DNA of 64,000 bases, from positions 62,001 to 126,000 of the forward strand of contig NC_009937.1 in assembly GCF_000010525.1 (NCBI RefSeq), written 5' to 3'. Source of the DNA: Azorhizobium caulinodans ORS 571 (GTDB lineage Bacteria > Pseudomonadota > Alphaproteobacteria > Rhizobiales > Xanthobacteraceae). A program made the translations under genes and the position numbers. Below, one piece after another: positions 31,103 to 40,740 of the stretch. The notes below the pieces were generated by a model. It made no database searches. It was given only the letters and a program-made list of their open reading frames with translations, and was not told the DNA's origin. Within the stretch, counting starts at the first letter, position 1, and the number at the start of each line of letters is the position of its first letter.

Positions 31103-32164
31103 ATGAAGCGCGACATTCCGGACGAGGCGCCGTTCAGCCTCCCGGCCCTGCTCGGCAAGAGCATGGGCGTCGCCAAGGAGGGCTTCGCCAAGCTGCCCTT
31201 CGCCCGCGACCTGCCCTTTGCGCGGGACGCCGTGTCCGATGCCAGGCCCATCTTCATGCCCGGAACCCTGCCTGCGGCCTCGCAGAAGCTGGTGACCGAT
31301 TTCCGCGCCATCAGCGGCATCCGCCATCGCGAGGCGGTGCCCTTCGGCGAGCCCATCGTGCTCGGCCGGCTCGGTGCGCTGGAAGTGCGGCTCGCGCGCA
31401 CGGCGGCGGATGTGCGCCGTGCCCAGCGCCTGCGCTACAAGGTATTCTATGAGGAAATGTCGGCGGTGCCCGACACGCCGTCGCGCCTCGCCCGCCGCGA
31501 TTTCGATGCCTTCGACGCGGTCTGCGAGCATATCCTCGTGCTCGATCACGACGCCGGCAAGATGGTGCTCGGCCGCAAGAAGCCGAAGGTGGTCGGCACC
31601 TATCGCCTGCTGCGGCAGGAGGTCGCCAACCGTCACGGCGGCTTCTATTCGCAGGGCGAGTTTGATGTCGGCCGCATCGTCTCCGCCCATCCGACGCTGA
31701 AGTTCCTGGAACTGGGCCGCTCCTGCGTGCTCAAGCCCTACCGCAACAAGCGCACGGTCGAGCTGCTCTGGCACGGCATCTGGACCTATGTGCTGCGCAA
31801 CAAGATCGACGCCATGCTGGGCTGTGCCAGCCTTGAGGGCACCGATCCCGACAAGCTGGCCCTGCCTCTCTCCTTCCTCCACCACAATGCGCTGGCGCCC
31901 GAGGAATGGCGCGCCAGCGCGCTGCCGAGCCGCTATGTGGAGATGAACCGCATGGCGAAGGCGGACATCAATCCCAAGGCGGCGCTCCTCTCGCTGCCCC
32001 CACTGGTGAAGGGCTATCTGCGCCTTGGCGGCTTCATCGGCGAGGGCGCGGTGGTGGACCACCAGTTCGGCACAACGGACGTTCTGGTGGTGCTGCCGGT
32101 CTCGGTGATCTCGCCCCGCTATGTGGAGCACTTCGGCCCTTCAGCCAACCGTCACGCCATCTGA
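31103..32164 (+). CDS. olsB: L-ornithine N(alpha)-acyltransferase OlsB-like (GNAT)
   Basis: A 353-residue GNAT-type protein. The core has LRYKVFYEEMSA, a CEHILVLDHD segment, the VVGTYRLLR strand, EFDVGRI and LELGRSCVLKPYRNKRTVELLWHGI, which together are the OlsB pattern. OlsB transfers a 3-hydroxyacyl chain from acyl-ACP to ornithine, the first step to ornithine lipids; the second enzyme OlsA is not in the window. The N-terminal ~95 residues before the GNAT core are longer than in rhizobial OlsB. There is no strong ribosome site before the ATG at 31103. Confidence 0.78.
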   Translation: MKRDIPDEAPFSLPALLGKSMGVAKEGFAKLPFARDLPFARDAVSDARPIFMPGTLPAASQKLVTDFRAISGIRHREAVPFGEPIVLGRLGALEVRLARTAADVRRAQRLRYKVFYEEMSAVPDTPSRLARRDFDAFDAVCEHILVLDHDAGKMVLGRKKPKVVGTYRLLRQEVANRHGGFYSQGEFDVGRIVSAHPTLKFLELGRSCVLKPYRNKRTVELLWHGIWTYVLRNKIDAMLGCASLEGTDPDKLALPLSFLHHNALAPEEWRASALPSRYVEMNRMAKADINPKAALLSLPPLVKGYLRLGGFIGEGAVVDHQFGTTDVLVVLPVSVISPRYVEHFGPSANRHAI

Positions 32165-32198
32165 GCGGTGCGGGCTCCGGCTTCCTGAACACGGGCAC

Positions 32199-32226
32199 AA
32201 AAAAGCCCTCCCCGCGAGGGGAGGGC
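32199..32226 (-). terminator. Intrinsic terminator of the DUF2076 gene
   Basis: On the minus strand a 9-bp GC stem (32218-32226 / 32205-32213) is followed by six T residues. It lies 80 bases after the DUF2076 stop; for the plus-strand olsB transcript it lacks a T-run. Confidence 0.85.
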
Positions 32227-32305
32227 AGTCCATGCGTCTGATCGTCCCTTCCGGGACAGGAATGGGAGCCCGCCAGACGGGCTCCCGATGGGCGCGGCCT
32301 GAGCC

Positions 32306-33091
32306 TCAGGCCCAGTTGGAATCGTCGCCGCCGAAGTCGCCACCGTCATCGTAACCGGCGTCCGTATAGCCGGGGTCGGCACTCGCGGTGTTCCACGGAT
32401 CGGGCGATCCGCTGTCGGCCACATTGGTGTCGGGCGCGCCGCCGAGGGCTTCCTGCGCCTGGCTGGCGAGATCACCCGCCGCAGCCGCCGGCTGCTCCAG
32501 AAGCGAAGCGGCCTGGTTCGCGATGGGGCCGGTGCCGTGGGACATCAGGCCCTGAATGCCCTGGAAGAGCAGCGCGCCACCGGCGACGCCCGCCGCGGTC
32601 GCAAGCGCGCCCTGCAGGAAGCCGCCACCACCACCGCCACCGCCGAAGAGGCCGGGACGCTGGGGCTGCTGGCCCCACGGACCGGACGCCTGGCCATAGC
32701 CCTGCGGGGCGGGCTGGGGCGCATAGCCGGGAGGCTGCGCCTGCTGGGCATTGTAGCCCTGCGGCAGACCCATGGGCCCGTCGCTGCGTGCGCCGGCAGT
32801 GGGCACGGACGTGCCGCGGCTGCCGAGGAGGCCGCCGAGGAAACTGGTGGGCTGGGCCGGGGCCTGCTGGGCCTTCTGCGCCTGCGCTTCCAGCTCCTGG
32901 ATGCGCGCGGCGGCCTGCTGGAGCGCGTGCTCCTGAACGAGGACGGTCTGGGCGAGCGTATAGGTCGCGTGCGGCGCCTCGCTGCTCCGGCGTGCGATCA
33001 GGGCCTCGGCTTCCGCATCGCGCGGCTGGCCTTCAACCGCACGCATACGGTCGAAGAGACCGTCAATGAGGGCACGTTCCTCGGGGGTCAT
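32306..33091 (-). CDS. DUF2076-family protein
   Basis: A 261-residue protein. The N-terminal ~70 residues (MTPEERALIDGLFDRMRAVEGQPRDAEAEALI) form a helical domain with a coiled-coil-like AARIQELEAQAQKAQQ. A Gln/Pro/Gly-rich linker follows, then a glycine tract and the hydrophobic FLQGALATAAGVAGGALLFQGIQGLM (about residues 155-185), and an acidic Asp/Gly tail. This is the DUF2076 plan; the function is unknown, possibly a periplasmic ligand-binding or stress protein. A GGAGAT ribosome site precedes the ATG at 33091. Confidence 0.85.
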   Translation of the reverse strand: MTPEERALIDGLFDRMRAVEGQPRDAEAEALIARRSSEAPHATYTLAQTVLVQEHALQQAAARIQELEAQAQKAQQAPAQPTSFLGGLLGSRGTSVPTAGARSDGPMGLPQGYNAQQAQPPGYAPQPAPQGYGQASGPWGQQPQRPGLFGGGGGGGGFLQGALATAAGVAGGALLFQGIQGLMSHGTGPIANQAASLLEQPAAAAGDLASQAQEALGGAPDTNVADSGSPDPWNTASADPGYTDAGYDDGGDFGGDDSNWA

Positions 33092-33250
33092 GGTGATCTC
33101 CGGTCGGTTGTCCGCTTCTGCCTGATGGGCGTGCGGGCTACGACCCGGATATGCGCACGGGAAAACGCCGCCGGTAGGGCGCGGCGCATGAATTTTTCGT
33201 AACAAAGCGGGTCCGGAGCGGCTGCGACGCCGCCCCGGAAAACGTTGGTC

Positions 33251-34849
<1,599 letters not shown>

Positions 34850-34907
34850 GATGTCGGTCTCCTTGAGGGACTGTCGTTGGAACGCAGAAAGGAACAGAAC
34901 TTGCCGC

Positions 34908-35546
34908 TCAGCGGCGGGACGTCTCAATGATGGTCTTGAGAGTGCGGGCGGCCTCGGTCACGTCCGGGGCGGCGCACAGAGCGGAAACGACAGCGATGCC
35001 GTTCGCGCCCGCCTGCATCACCGCTTCGGCATCCTCCGCCTTCAGCCCGCCGATGCCGACCATGGGCAACGCGATGTGGGAGCGCAGGAAGGCGAAGCCC
35101 TCGATGCCGATGGCCCCGCCCGCATCGCCCTTGGTGCCGGTGGCGTTGATGGGGCCGCAGCCCACATAGTCCACCGGGCCGAGGTTCGAGGCGGACAGCT
35201 CCTCCAGCGAACCCACCGAGAGGCCGATGATGGCGTCCGGCCCGAGGATGGCGCGTGCGGCGGCGGGATCAAGGTCGTCCTGCCCCAGATGCACGCCCTC
35301 GGCGCCCACGGCGGCGGCCACATCCACCCGGTCGTTGATGATGAGGGGAATGCCCTTCGGCCGCAGCAGGCCGATGAGGGCGCGGGCTTCTTCCGCCAGC
35401 GCCCGGCCCTTCGCCTCCGGATCGCGCAACTGCACGAGCGTGACGCCACCCGCCACCGCTTCCTCGACCGTCTCGAGAAGGCCCCGCTCGGCCGTCAGCC
35501 GGCGGTCGGTCACGAGATAGAGGGAGAGGTCGAACGGATGGGGCAT
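34908..35546 (-). CDS. thiE: Thiamine-phosphate synthase
   Basis: A 212-residue TIM-barrel enzyme with LYLVTDR at the N-terminus, GVTLVQLRDPEAKG, INDRVDVAAAVGAEGVHLGQDDL and VDYVGCGPINATGTKGDA, all ThiE signatures. It couples HMP-PP and HET-P to thiamine phosphate. The ATG at 35546 fits the family start. It sits between glcF and aceB, 58 bases before the latter. No THI-box riboswitch is visible upstream. Some ThiE-like proteins act without partners, but the key residues are present. Confidence 0.93.
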   Translation of the reverse strand: MPHPFDLSLYLVTDRRLTAERGLLETVEEAVAGGVTLVQLRDPEAKGRALAEEARALIGLLRPKGIPLIINDRVDVAAAVGAEGVHLGQDDLDPAAARAILGPDAIIGLSVGSLEELSASNLGPVDYVGCGPINATGTKGDAGGAIGIEGFAFLRSHIALPMVGIGGLKAEDAEAVMQAGANGIAVVSALCAAPDVTEAARTLKTIIETSRR

Positions 35547-35588
35547 GACACGTCCTCGGCCTGAGGCGAAGTGAAAGGCGAGATAAAC

Positions 35589-35625
35589 CTTGGCCGTCCG
35601 CCACGAAACGCGATGGCGGGCCAAG
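35589..35625. terminator. Long hairpin in the glcF-thiE gap
   Basis: Arms 35589-35594/35620-35625 and 35598-35603/35614-35619 pair over 12 bp with a 3-nt bulge. It lies about 45-80 bases upstream of the thiE start, so it may be a leader structure or attenuator. It does not resemble a thiamine riboswitch. Confidence 0.4.
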
Positions 35626-35644
35626 AGACTTTTGCCGTACCGGC

Positions 35645-35665
35645 AATAATCCGGCCGGGATTATT
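35645..35665 (-). terminator. Palindrome at the glcF stop codon
   Basis: AATAATCC (35645-35652) and GGATTATT (35658-35665) form an 8-bp stem around GGCCG. It overlaps the first base of the glcF stop and may end or stabilise the glc transcript. Confidence 0.45.
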
Positions 35666-36990
35666 CACGCGGCCGCGGAAAGGCCCGCCGCAGCCACCGC
35701 CGCCGGGACCGGACCGCCAGTCGCCCAGTCGAGCAACTCCACCGTGTGCACCACCGGCGTATCGGTGCCCGAGCCGATCTGCGTCATGCAGCCGATGTTT
35801 CCGGCGGCGATGATGTCCGGCGCGAGCTTGCCGAGATTGGCGACCTTCCGGTCGCGCAACTGCACGGCGATCTCGCTCTGGAGCATGTTGTAGGTGCCGG
35901 CCGAGCCGCAGCAGATATGACTCTCGAAGGGCTCGGCCACCTCGAAGCCGACCGTGCGCAGCAACTGCACCGGCGTGCCCTTCACCTTTTGCCCGTGCTG
36001 GAGCGAGCAGGCGGCGTGATAGGCGATCTTGCGGCCCATGGGCTTCTCGGCTTTCGGCAGGCCGAGGGTGCCGAGATATTCCGAAATGTCCCTGGCGATG
36101 GCCGAGACACGGCGCGCCTTCTCCGCGTAAGCGGGATCAAGGCGAAGCATGTGGCCATAGTCTTTGATGGTGGTGCCGCAGCCGGACACGGTGACGAGGA
36201 TGGCGTCGAGCCCGCTTTTGTCCATCTCCGCGCACCAGGCATCCACATTGGCGCGGGCCAGCGCAAGGCCCTGCTCCTCCTTGCCCATGTGATGGACAAG
36301 GGAGCCGCAGCACCCCTCTTTCTCCACCCGCACCACCTCGACGCCGAGCCGGTTGAGCAGGCGGATGGCGGCCTCGTCCGTCTCCGGCCGCAGCACCGGC
36401 TGGGCGCAGCCGCCCAGCAGCGCCACACGGGCCCGGCGCGGGCCCTTGGCCGGATGGACGCCGGGGTCTTCACTGGGCGAGCGGCCCCGCGGAAAGCCTG
36501 GCGCGAGGCGCAGCATGGCGGCGAGAGGCTTCAGCGGCTTCACGGCATCGAACAGCGGCGCGAAGGGCTTGGCCAGCGCGGCCCCGGCAAGCGCGAGGCG
36601 GAACCGGCCGCGATAGGGCATCACGGCGGCGAGCAGGGCGCGGTTCAGCCGGTCGAAGAAGGGCCGCTTATAGGTGTGCTCGATATGGGCGCGGGCATGG
36701 TCCACAAGGTGCATGTAATGCACGCCGGAGGGACAAGTGGTCATGCAGGAGAGGCAGGAGAGGCAGCGGTCCACATGCTTGACCTCTTCCTCGGTCGCGG
36801 GCCGGCCATTTTCGAGCATGTCCTTGATGAGGTAGATGCGCCCGCGCGGGCTGTCGAGCTCGTCCCCCAGCAGCACATAGGTGGGACACGTGGCAGTGCA
36901 GAAACCGCAATGCACGCAGGTGCGCAGGATCTTTTCCGCCTCGCTGGTGTGCGGATCGGCAAGCTGCGCGAGGGAGAATTCAGTCTTCAT
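35665..36990 (-). CDS. glcF: Glycolate oxidase iron-sulfur subunit
   Basis: A 441-residue protein with two ferredoxin-type 4Fe-4S motifs near the N-terminus (CVHCGFCTATCPTY and CLSCLSCMTTCPSG) and two CCG domains (EGCCGSLVHHMG and HICCGSAGTYNMLQ). It transfers electrons from the GlcD/GlcE flavoproteins to the respiratory chain. Its ATG overlaps the stop of the DUF559 gene by four bases (ATGA). In most genomes glcF directly follows glcE; here about 870 bases intervene. Confidence 0.95.
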   Translation of the reverse strand: MKTEFSLAQLADPHTSEAEKILRTCVHCGFCTATCPTYVLLGDELDSPRGRIYLIKDMLENGRPATEEEVKHVDRCLSCLSCMTTCPSGVHYMHLVDHARAHIEHTYKRPFFDRLNRALLAAVMPYRGRFRLALAGAALAKPFAPLFDAVKPLKPLAAMLRLAPGFPRGRSPSEDPGVHPAKGPRRARVALLGGCAQPVLRPETDEAAIRLLNRLGVEVVRVEKEGCCGSLVHHMGKEEQGLALARANVDAWCAEMDKSGLDAILVTVSGCGTTIKDYGHMLRLDPAYAEKARRVSAIARDISEYLGTLGLPKAEKPMGRKIAYHAACSLQHGQKVKGTPVQLLRTVGFEVAEPFESHICCGSAGTYNMLQSEIAVQLRDRKVANLGKLAPDIIAAGNIGCMTQIGSGTDTPVVHTVELLDWATGGPVPAAVAAAGLSAAA

Positions 36991-37607
36991 CTGGCGTGGC
37001 CTCCCGTGGAAGCGGGCGTTCTTGTTCTGATGGGGGTGGGGCTCGTTTCGGAGCGGGCGTTCTCGGGCCCGGCCGTCTTACCCCCCTCCCTGCCCTCCCC
37101 CTCAAGGGGGGAGGGTTCGCGGTGCGCCGGCGGGAGAGGTGCCCTTAGCCTCTTGGGGGTTGGGAGCGGGAGGTCATCACCCCCTCCCCCCTTGCGGGGG
37201 AGGGTCGGGGAGGGGGGTAGAACGCTCTCCACCTTCACCCGCTCAATCACCCGCGCCGAAAGATCTTCCAGCACGCCCCCAAGATTGCCGAGCACATCGT
37301 TGTTCCAGTAGCGCACCACTGCGTAGCCCTGCGCCGCGAACCAATTATCGCGGGCCTGATCCTCCGGCCCTCCATGCTGGCCGCCGTCCAGTTCCACGAT
37401 CAGCCGAGCCGGGTGGCATACGAAATCGGCGACATACCTTCCCATCGGCGCCTGACGGCGGAAGGGCGCGCCTTCGAGGCGATGGGCGCGCAGGTGCTGC
37501 CAGAGGGTGAGCTCGGCGTCGGTCATCTCCCGGCGGAGCGCCTTGGCGTTTCCCTTCAGGCGCGGGCTAATGGGGCGATGGGCGGTCGGGCGCTCCTCGT
37601 TGGGCAT
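36987..37607 (-). CDS. DUF559 (Vsr-like endonuclease fold) protein with repeat-encoded C-terminal tail
   Basis: A 206-residue frame from an ATG at 37607. The first ~128 residues are a DUF559 domain: NAKALRREMTDAELTLWQHLRAHRLEG, FRRQAPMGRYVADFVCHPARLIVELDGGQHGG (the D-x-n-E-x-D nuclease core) and VVRYWNNDVL. Related folds are very short patch repair endonucleases and restriction-type nucleases. The last ~78 residues are translated repeat sequence (locus B) and probably carry no function. The gene lies between glcE and glcF, flanked by inverted repeat pairs on both sides, so it looks inserted. The frame also stays open upstream to glcE. Confidence 0.8.
   Translation of the reverse strand: MPNEERPTAHRPISPRLKGNAKALRREMTDAELTLWQHLRAHRLEGAPFRRQAPMGRYVADFVCHPARLIVELDGGQHGGPEDQARDNWFAAQGYAVVRYWNNDVLGNLGGVLEDLSARVIERVKVESVLPPSPTLPRKGGGGDDLPLPTPKRLRAPLPPAHREPSPLEGEGREGGKTAGPENARSETSPTPIRTRTPASTGGHAR
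37078..37222. repeat. Inverted pair of C/G-rich repeats (locus B)
   Basis: Two facing copies at 37078-37115 and 37179-37222, with hairpin and quadruplex-type G runs as at locus A. They lie just 5' of glcF and read through as the C-terminus of the DUF559 protein. Confidence 0.85.
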
Positions 37608-37656
37608 GGGGGGCTCCGGCGCGGTGGCGGAGAGGGTGCTCCCGGTCGGAGCGGCA

Positions 37657-37800
37657 TTACCCCCCTCCCCAGCCCTCCCCCGCAAGGGGGGAGGGGGTGC
37701 GTTGCGCGGGGAGGAGCGCGGTGGCTCAAAGCAGGACGGTTTCGCGTGCGCGACAGAACCCTCCCCCCTTGCGGGGGAGGGCAGGGAGGGGGGTAGAACG
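37657..37800. repeat. Inverted pair of C/G-rich repeats (locus C)
   Basis: Two facing copies at 37657-37695 and 37759-37800, between glcE and the DUF559 start codon. With locus B they bracket the DUF559 domain (37223-37607). Confidence 0.85.
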
Positions 37801-37858
37801 GCCGGGCGCAGGCGGCCTATCGCCGTCCTCGCACCCGCCATGTCGCGCGCGGCGTCCA

Positions 37859-39070
37859 TCACATGCCCGCGTGCATACGGCCGGGGTTGAGCAGGCCGAC
37901 GGGGTCGAAGCTCGCCTTCACGCGGCGGGTGAGCGCATCGTGGGCGGCTTCCAGAGGCTGGAAGACGGGGACGCTCGCGCGCTCCGCCGCCGTCCCGCGC
38001 ACGAGGGTGGCATGGCCACCGTGGCGGGCGAGGGCGGTTCGGACCTCGTCGGCGTGCGAGGCTTCGCCCGGCAGCAGCAGCCAGACGAGGCCGCCGGCCC
38101 AGTCGCAGAAGGTATCGGCCCCAAGGTCGCCGGCCAGCTCCGCCGCCAGAAGGGGGCCGGAGGCCGGGGCGGTGGAGAGGCGCCAGACGGCCCGCTCGCC
38201 AGTGCCTGCGAAAGGCAGCGCATCGCGCACCGCCGCCCAGAGGCGGGCGGAGGCGTCCCCTTCCGCCACCTCGACGCCGCCGAAGGGCTGAAGCACGGCG
38301 ATGAGCATGGCCCGCCGGGCCTTCACCGAGGGCTCGAAACCCTCCAGCCGCAACGCCACCGCAGGCCCGTCCGTGCCGAGTTCCGGGATGCGGCCGGAGA
38401 CGGGCACGGGCAGATAGGCCGCGCCGGACACTTCACAGGAGGAGCCCATGGCCGCGCTCATGGCGCGGGCGGCGGCCTCCGGCGGCACGCCGGGCAGGAT
38501 CACCGTTTCCGCCAGGGGTGGGCGGGGCAGCACCTTGAGCGTGAGTTCACTCAAGACCGCCAGCGTGCCGAAGGAGCCGGTGAGGAGGCGCGGCAGATCG
38601 TAGCCGGTCACATTCTTCACCACCCGGCCGCCGGACTTGAAGGCCTCCGCCCGGCCGGAGACGGCGCGCGCGCCCAGCGCATGGTCGCGCGCTGCGCCAT
38701 GGCTGATGCGCCGGGGGCCGGCGAGATTGCAGGCGAAGACGCCGCCGAGCGAGCCGTGCCCCGGTGCCGTGCCGAGCAGCGGACCGTAATCCATGGGCTC
38801 GAAGGCCAGCATCTGGCCGCGCGCGGCGATCAGCGCCTCGATCTCGGCTATGGGGGTGCCGCCCCTCGCGGAGAGGATGAGTTCCTCCGGCTCATAGAGC
38901 GTGACACCGGACATGCGGGACAGATCGAGCGTCGCGTCCGTCTGCGTCGGCCGGCCGAGGCCGCGTTTGGAGCCGCGCCCGGCGACCTCCAGCGTCTTGC
39001 GGGCTTCCAGCGCCGAGCGCACGGCCTCCACGAGGCCGGCTTCGTCCGCCACGGTGAGAATGTCGGTCAT
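37859..39070 (-). CDS. glcE: Glycolate oxidase FAD-binding subunit GlcE
   Basis: A 403-residue FAD_binding_4-type protein: LEVAGRGSKRGLGRP, EELILSARGGTPIAEIE, APGHGSLGGVFACNLAGPRRI and SGGRVVKNVTGYDLPRLLTGSFGTLAVLSE are the GlcE motifs. It forms the glycolate oxidase complex with GlcD and GlcF. It begins 15 bases after glcD. The stop overlaps a GTGATG that opens the frame running through the inserted DUF559 region. Confidence 0.94.
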   Translation of the reverse strand: MTDILTVADEAGLVEAVRSALEARKTLEVAGRGSKRGLGRPTQTDATLDLSRMSGVTLYEPEELILSARGGTPIAEIEALIAARGQMLAFEPMDYGPLLGTAPGHGSLGGVFACNLAGPRRISHGAARDHALGARAVSGRAEAFKSGGRVVKNVTGYDLPRLLTGSFGTLAVLSELTLKVLPRPPLAETVILPGVPPEAAARAMSAAMGSSCEVSGAAYLPVPVSGRIPELGTDGPAVALRLEGFEPSVKARRAMLIAVLQPFGGVEVAEGDASARLWAAVRDALPFAGTGERAVWRLSTAPASGPLLAAELAGDLGADTFCDWAGGLVWLLLPGEASHADEVRTALARHGGHATLVRGTAAERASVPVFQPLEAAHDALTRRVKASFDPVGLLNPGRMHAGM

Positions 39071-39085
39071 GATGCGCCCACGGCG

Positions 39086-40579
39086 TCAGAAACGGGGAAG
39101 GTCGGGGAAGGGCAGCGCGCCGCCCGCCACATGCATCCGGCCCAGCTCGGCGCAGCGGTGCAGCGTGGGGAACACCTTGCCCGGATTGAGCAGGCTTTCC
39201 GGGTCGAAGGCGCATTTCAGACGCTGCTGGTGGGCCAGGTCCACCTCGTCGAACATCTCCGGCATCAGGTCGCGCTTCTCGATGCCCACGCCATGCTCGC
39301 CGGTGAGCACGCCGCCCACCTCCACGCACAGGCGCAGGATATCGGCGCCGAAGGCCTCGGCCGCGTCCATCTCGCCCTTGTTCGCGTCATAGAGGATGAG
39401 CGGGTGCAGATTGCCGTCGCCCGCGTGGAAGACGTTGGCGCACTTGAGGCCGTGTTTTTCGGAGAGTTCGCGCATCCGCGAGAGCACCAGCGGCAGTGCC
39501 TTGCGCGGGATGGTGCCGTCCATGCAGAGATAGTCCGGCGAGATGCGCCCCACCGCCGGGAAGGCGGCCTTGCGCCCGGCCCAGAAGCCCATGCGCTCCT
39601 CTTCCGTCTGCGACACGCGCAAGGTGGAGGCGTTGCAGCCGCGCGCGATGGCGGCGACCTCTTCCAGCAGGTGCGCGCATTCCGCTTCCGGTCCGTCCAG
39701 CTCGATGATGAGCAGGGCTTCCACATCGAGCGGATAGCCCACCTTCACGAAGGCTTCGGCGGCGGCGATAGCGTCCTTGTCCATCATCTCGATGCCGGCG
39801 GGGATGATGCCGGCGGCGATGGTGCGGGCCACGCATTCGCCCGCATCCTCGGAGGTGGGAAAGCCCACCAGCACGGCGCGCGCCGTGTCCGGCTTCTTGA
39901 GCAGGCGGACGGTGACTTCGGTGACGACGCCCAGCAGCCCTTCCGAGCCGATGACGACGCTGAGCAGGTCGAGGCCACCCGCGTCCAGATGCTTGCCGCC
40001 GAGACGCACGATCTCGCCGGTGATGAGCGCCAGCTCGACGCCCAGCACATTGTTGGTGGTGAGGCCGTATTTCAGGCAGTGCACGCCGCCGGAATTCTCG
40101 CCCACATTGCCGCCGATGGTGCAGGCGATCTGCGAGGAGGGGTCGGGGGCGTAATAGAAGCCCTCATGCTCTACGGCTTTCGTGATGCCGAGGTTGGTGA
40201 CGCCCGGCTGCACCACCGCGCAGCGGTTGGGAAAGTCGATGTCCAGCACGCGGTTGAACTTGCCCATGCCGAGCAGCACCGCATCCTGAAGCGGCAGCGC
40301 GCCGCCGGAGAGGGAGGTGCCAGCCCCGCGCGGCACCACGCGGATGTTGTTCTCGTGGCAATAGCGCAGCACCTGTGAGACCTGCTGCGTATTGGAGGGC
40401 AGCACCACCACGAGGGGAAGCTGGCGATAGGCGGTCAGCGCGTCCGATTCATAAGGACGCATCTCCCGCTCGCGATCGATGACGCCTTCTCCCGGCACGA
40501 TGGCGCGCAGCGCGGTGATGATCTCGTCCCGGCGTGCCAGCACGCTCGCGTCCGCTTCCGGAAGCCTGAGGCCCGTCAT
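39086..40579 (-). CDS. glcD: Glycolate oxidase flavoprotein subunit GlcD
   Basis: A 497-residue FAD-linked oxidase: PCMH-type FAD domain with RVVPRGAGTSLSGGALP and GENSGGVHCLKYGLTTNNVLG, then the C-terminal HAGDGNLHPLILYD and GEHGVGIEKRDLM catalytic segments. It oxidises glycolate (or D-lactate) to glyoxylate. The ATG at 40579 has an AGGGACG site. It is the first gene of glcDE(-DUF559-)F and is transcribed away from a LysR regulator. Confidence 0.95.
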   Translation of the reverse strand: MTGLRLPEADASVLARRDEIITALRAIVPGEGVIDREREMRPYESDALTAYRQLPLVVVLPSNTQQVSQVLRYCHENNIRVVPRGAGTSLSGGALPLQDAVLLGMGKFNRVLDIDFPNRCAVVQPGVTNLGITKAVEHEGFYYAPDPSSQIACTIGGNVGENSGGVHCLKYGLTTNNVLGVELALITGEIVRLGGKHLDAGGLDLLSVVIGSEGLLGVVTEVTVRLLKKPDTARAVLVGFPTSEDAGECVARTIAAGIIPAGIEMMDKDAIAAAEAFVKVGYPLDVEALLIIELDGPEAECAHLLEEVAAIARGCNASTLRVSQTEEERMGFWAGRKAAFPAVGRISPDYLCMDGTIPRKALPLVLSRMRELSEKHGLKCANVFHAGDGNLHPLILYDANKGEMDAAEAFGADILRLCVEVGGVLTGEHGVGIEKRDLMPEMFDEVDLAHQQRLKCAFDPESLLNPGKVFPTLHRCAELGRMHVAGGALPFPDLPRF

Positions 40580-40616
40580 GGCGGTCGTCCCTAGAATGGT
40601 TCTCGTTGCCGCGACT

Positions 40617-40652
40617 ATAATCGTTTCGATGCGAAAATCCGGCATTGATTAT
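40617..40652. promoter_or_regulatory. Candidate LysR operator in the glcD-regulator gap
   Basis: A TTTCG-ATG-CGAAA palindrome (40624-40636, T-N11-A type) lies inside a wider pair ATAATC (40617-40622) / GATTAT (40647-40652). This nested dyad, in an AT-rich patch between divergent genes, is a typical LysR-binding layout. Confidence 0.55.
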
Positions 40653-40740
40653 TGCCGCAGCGGCTAAAATAAATAGCGCCATGGAAACAATCCGCCGAGA
40701 CACCACCGCAACCCGCCGTTCCTCGCCCGAGGTGCGACCG

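Noticed and set aside
32199-32226. Terminator for the plus-strand olsB gene
   Set aside because: The T-run exists only on the minus strand, so it belongs to the DUF2076 gene.
35547-35664. Thiamine riboswitch upstream of thiE
   Set aside because: A long hairpin is present, but no CTGAGA-type THI-box core could be found.
37608-37862. Upstream extension of the DUF559 protein to the glcE stop
   Set aside because: The frame is open, but this part is read from repeat DNA with no conserved-looking sequence; the ATG at 37607 directly precedes the domain.
37697-40378. Long plus-strand open frame (893 codons) opposite glcE and glcD
   Set aside because: It is the antisense shadow of clearly recognised glycolate oxidase genes and shows no domain.
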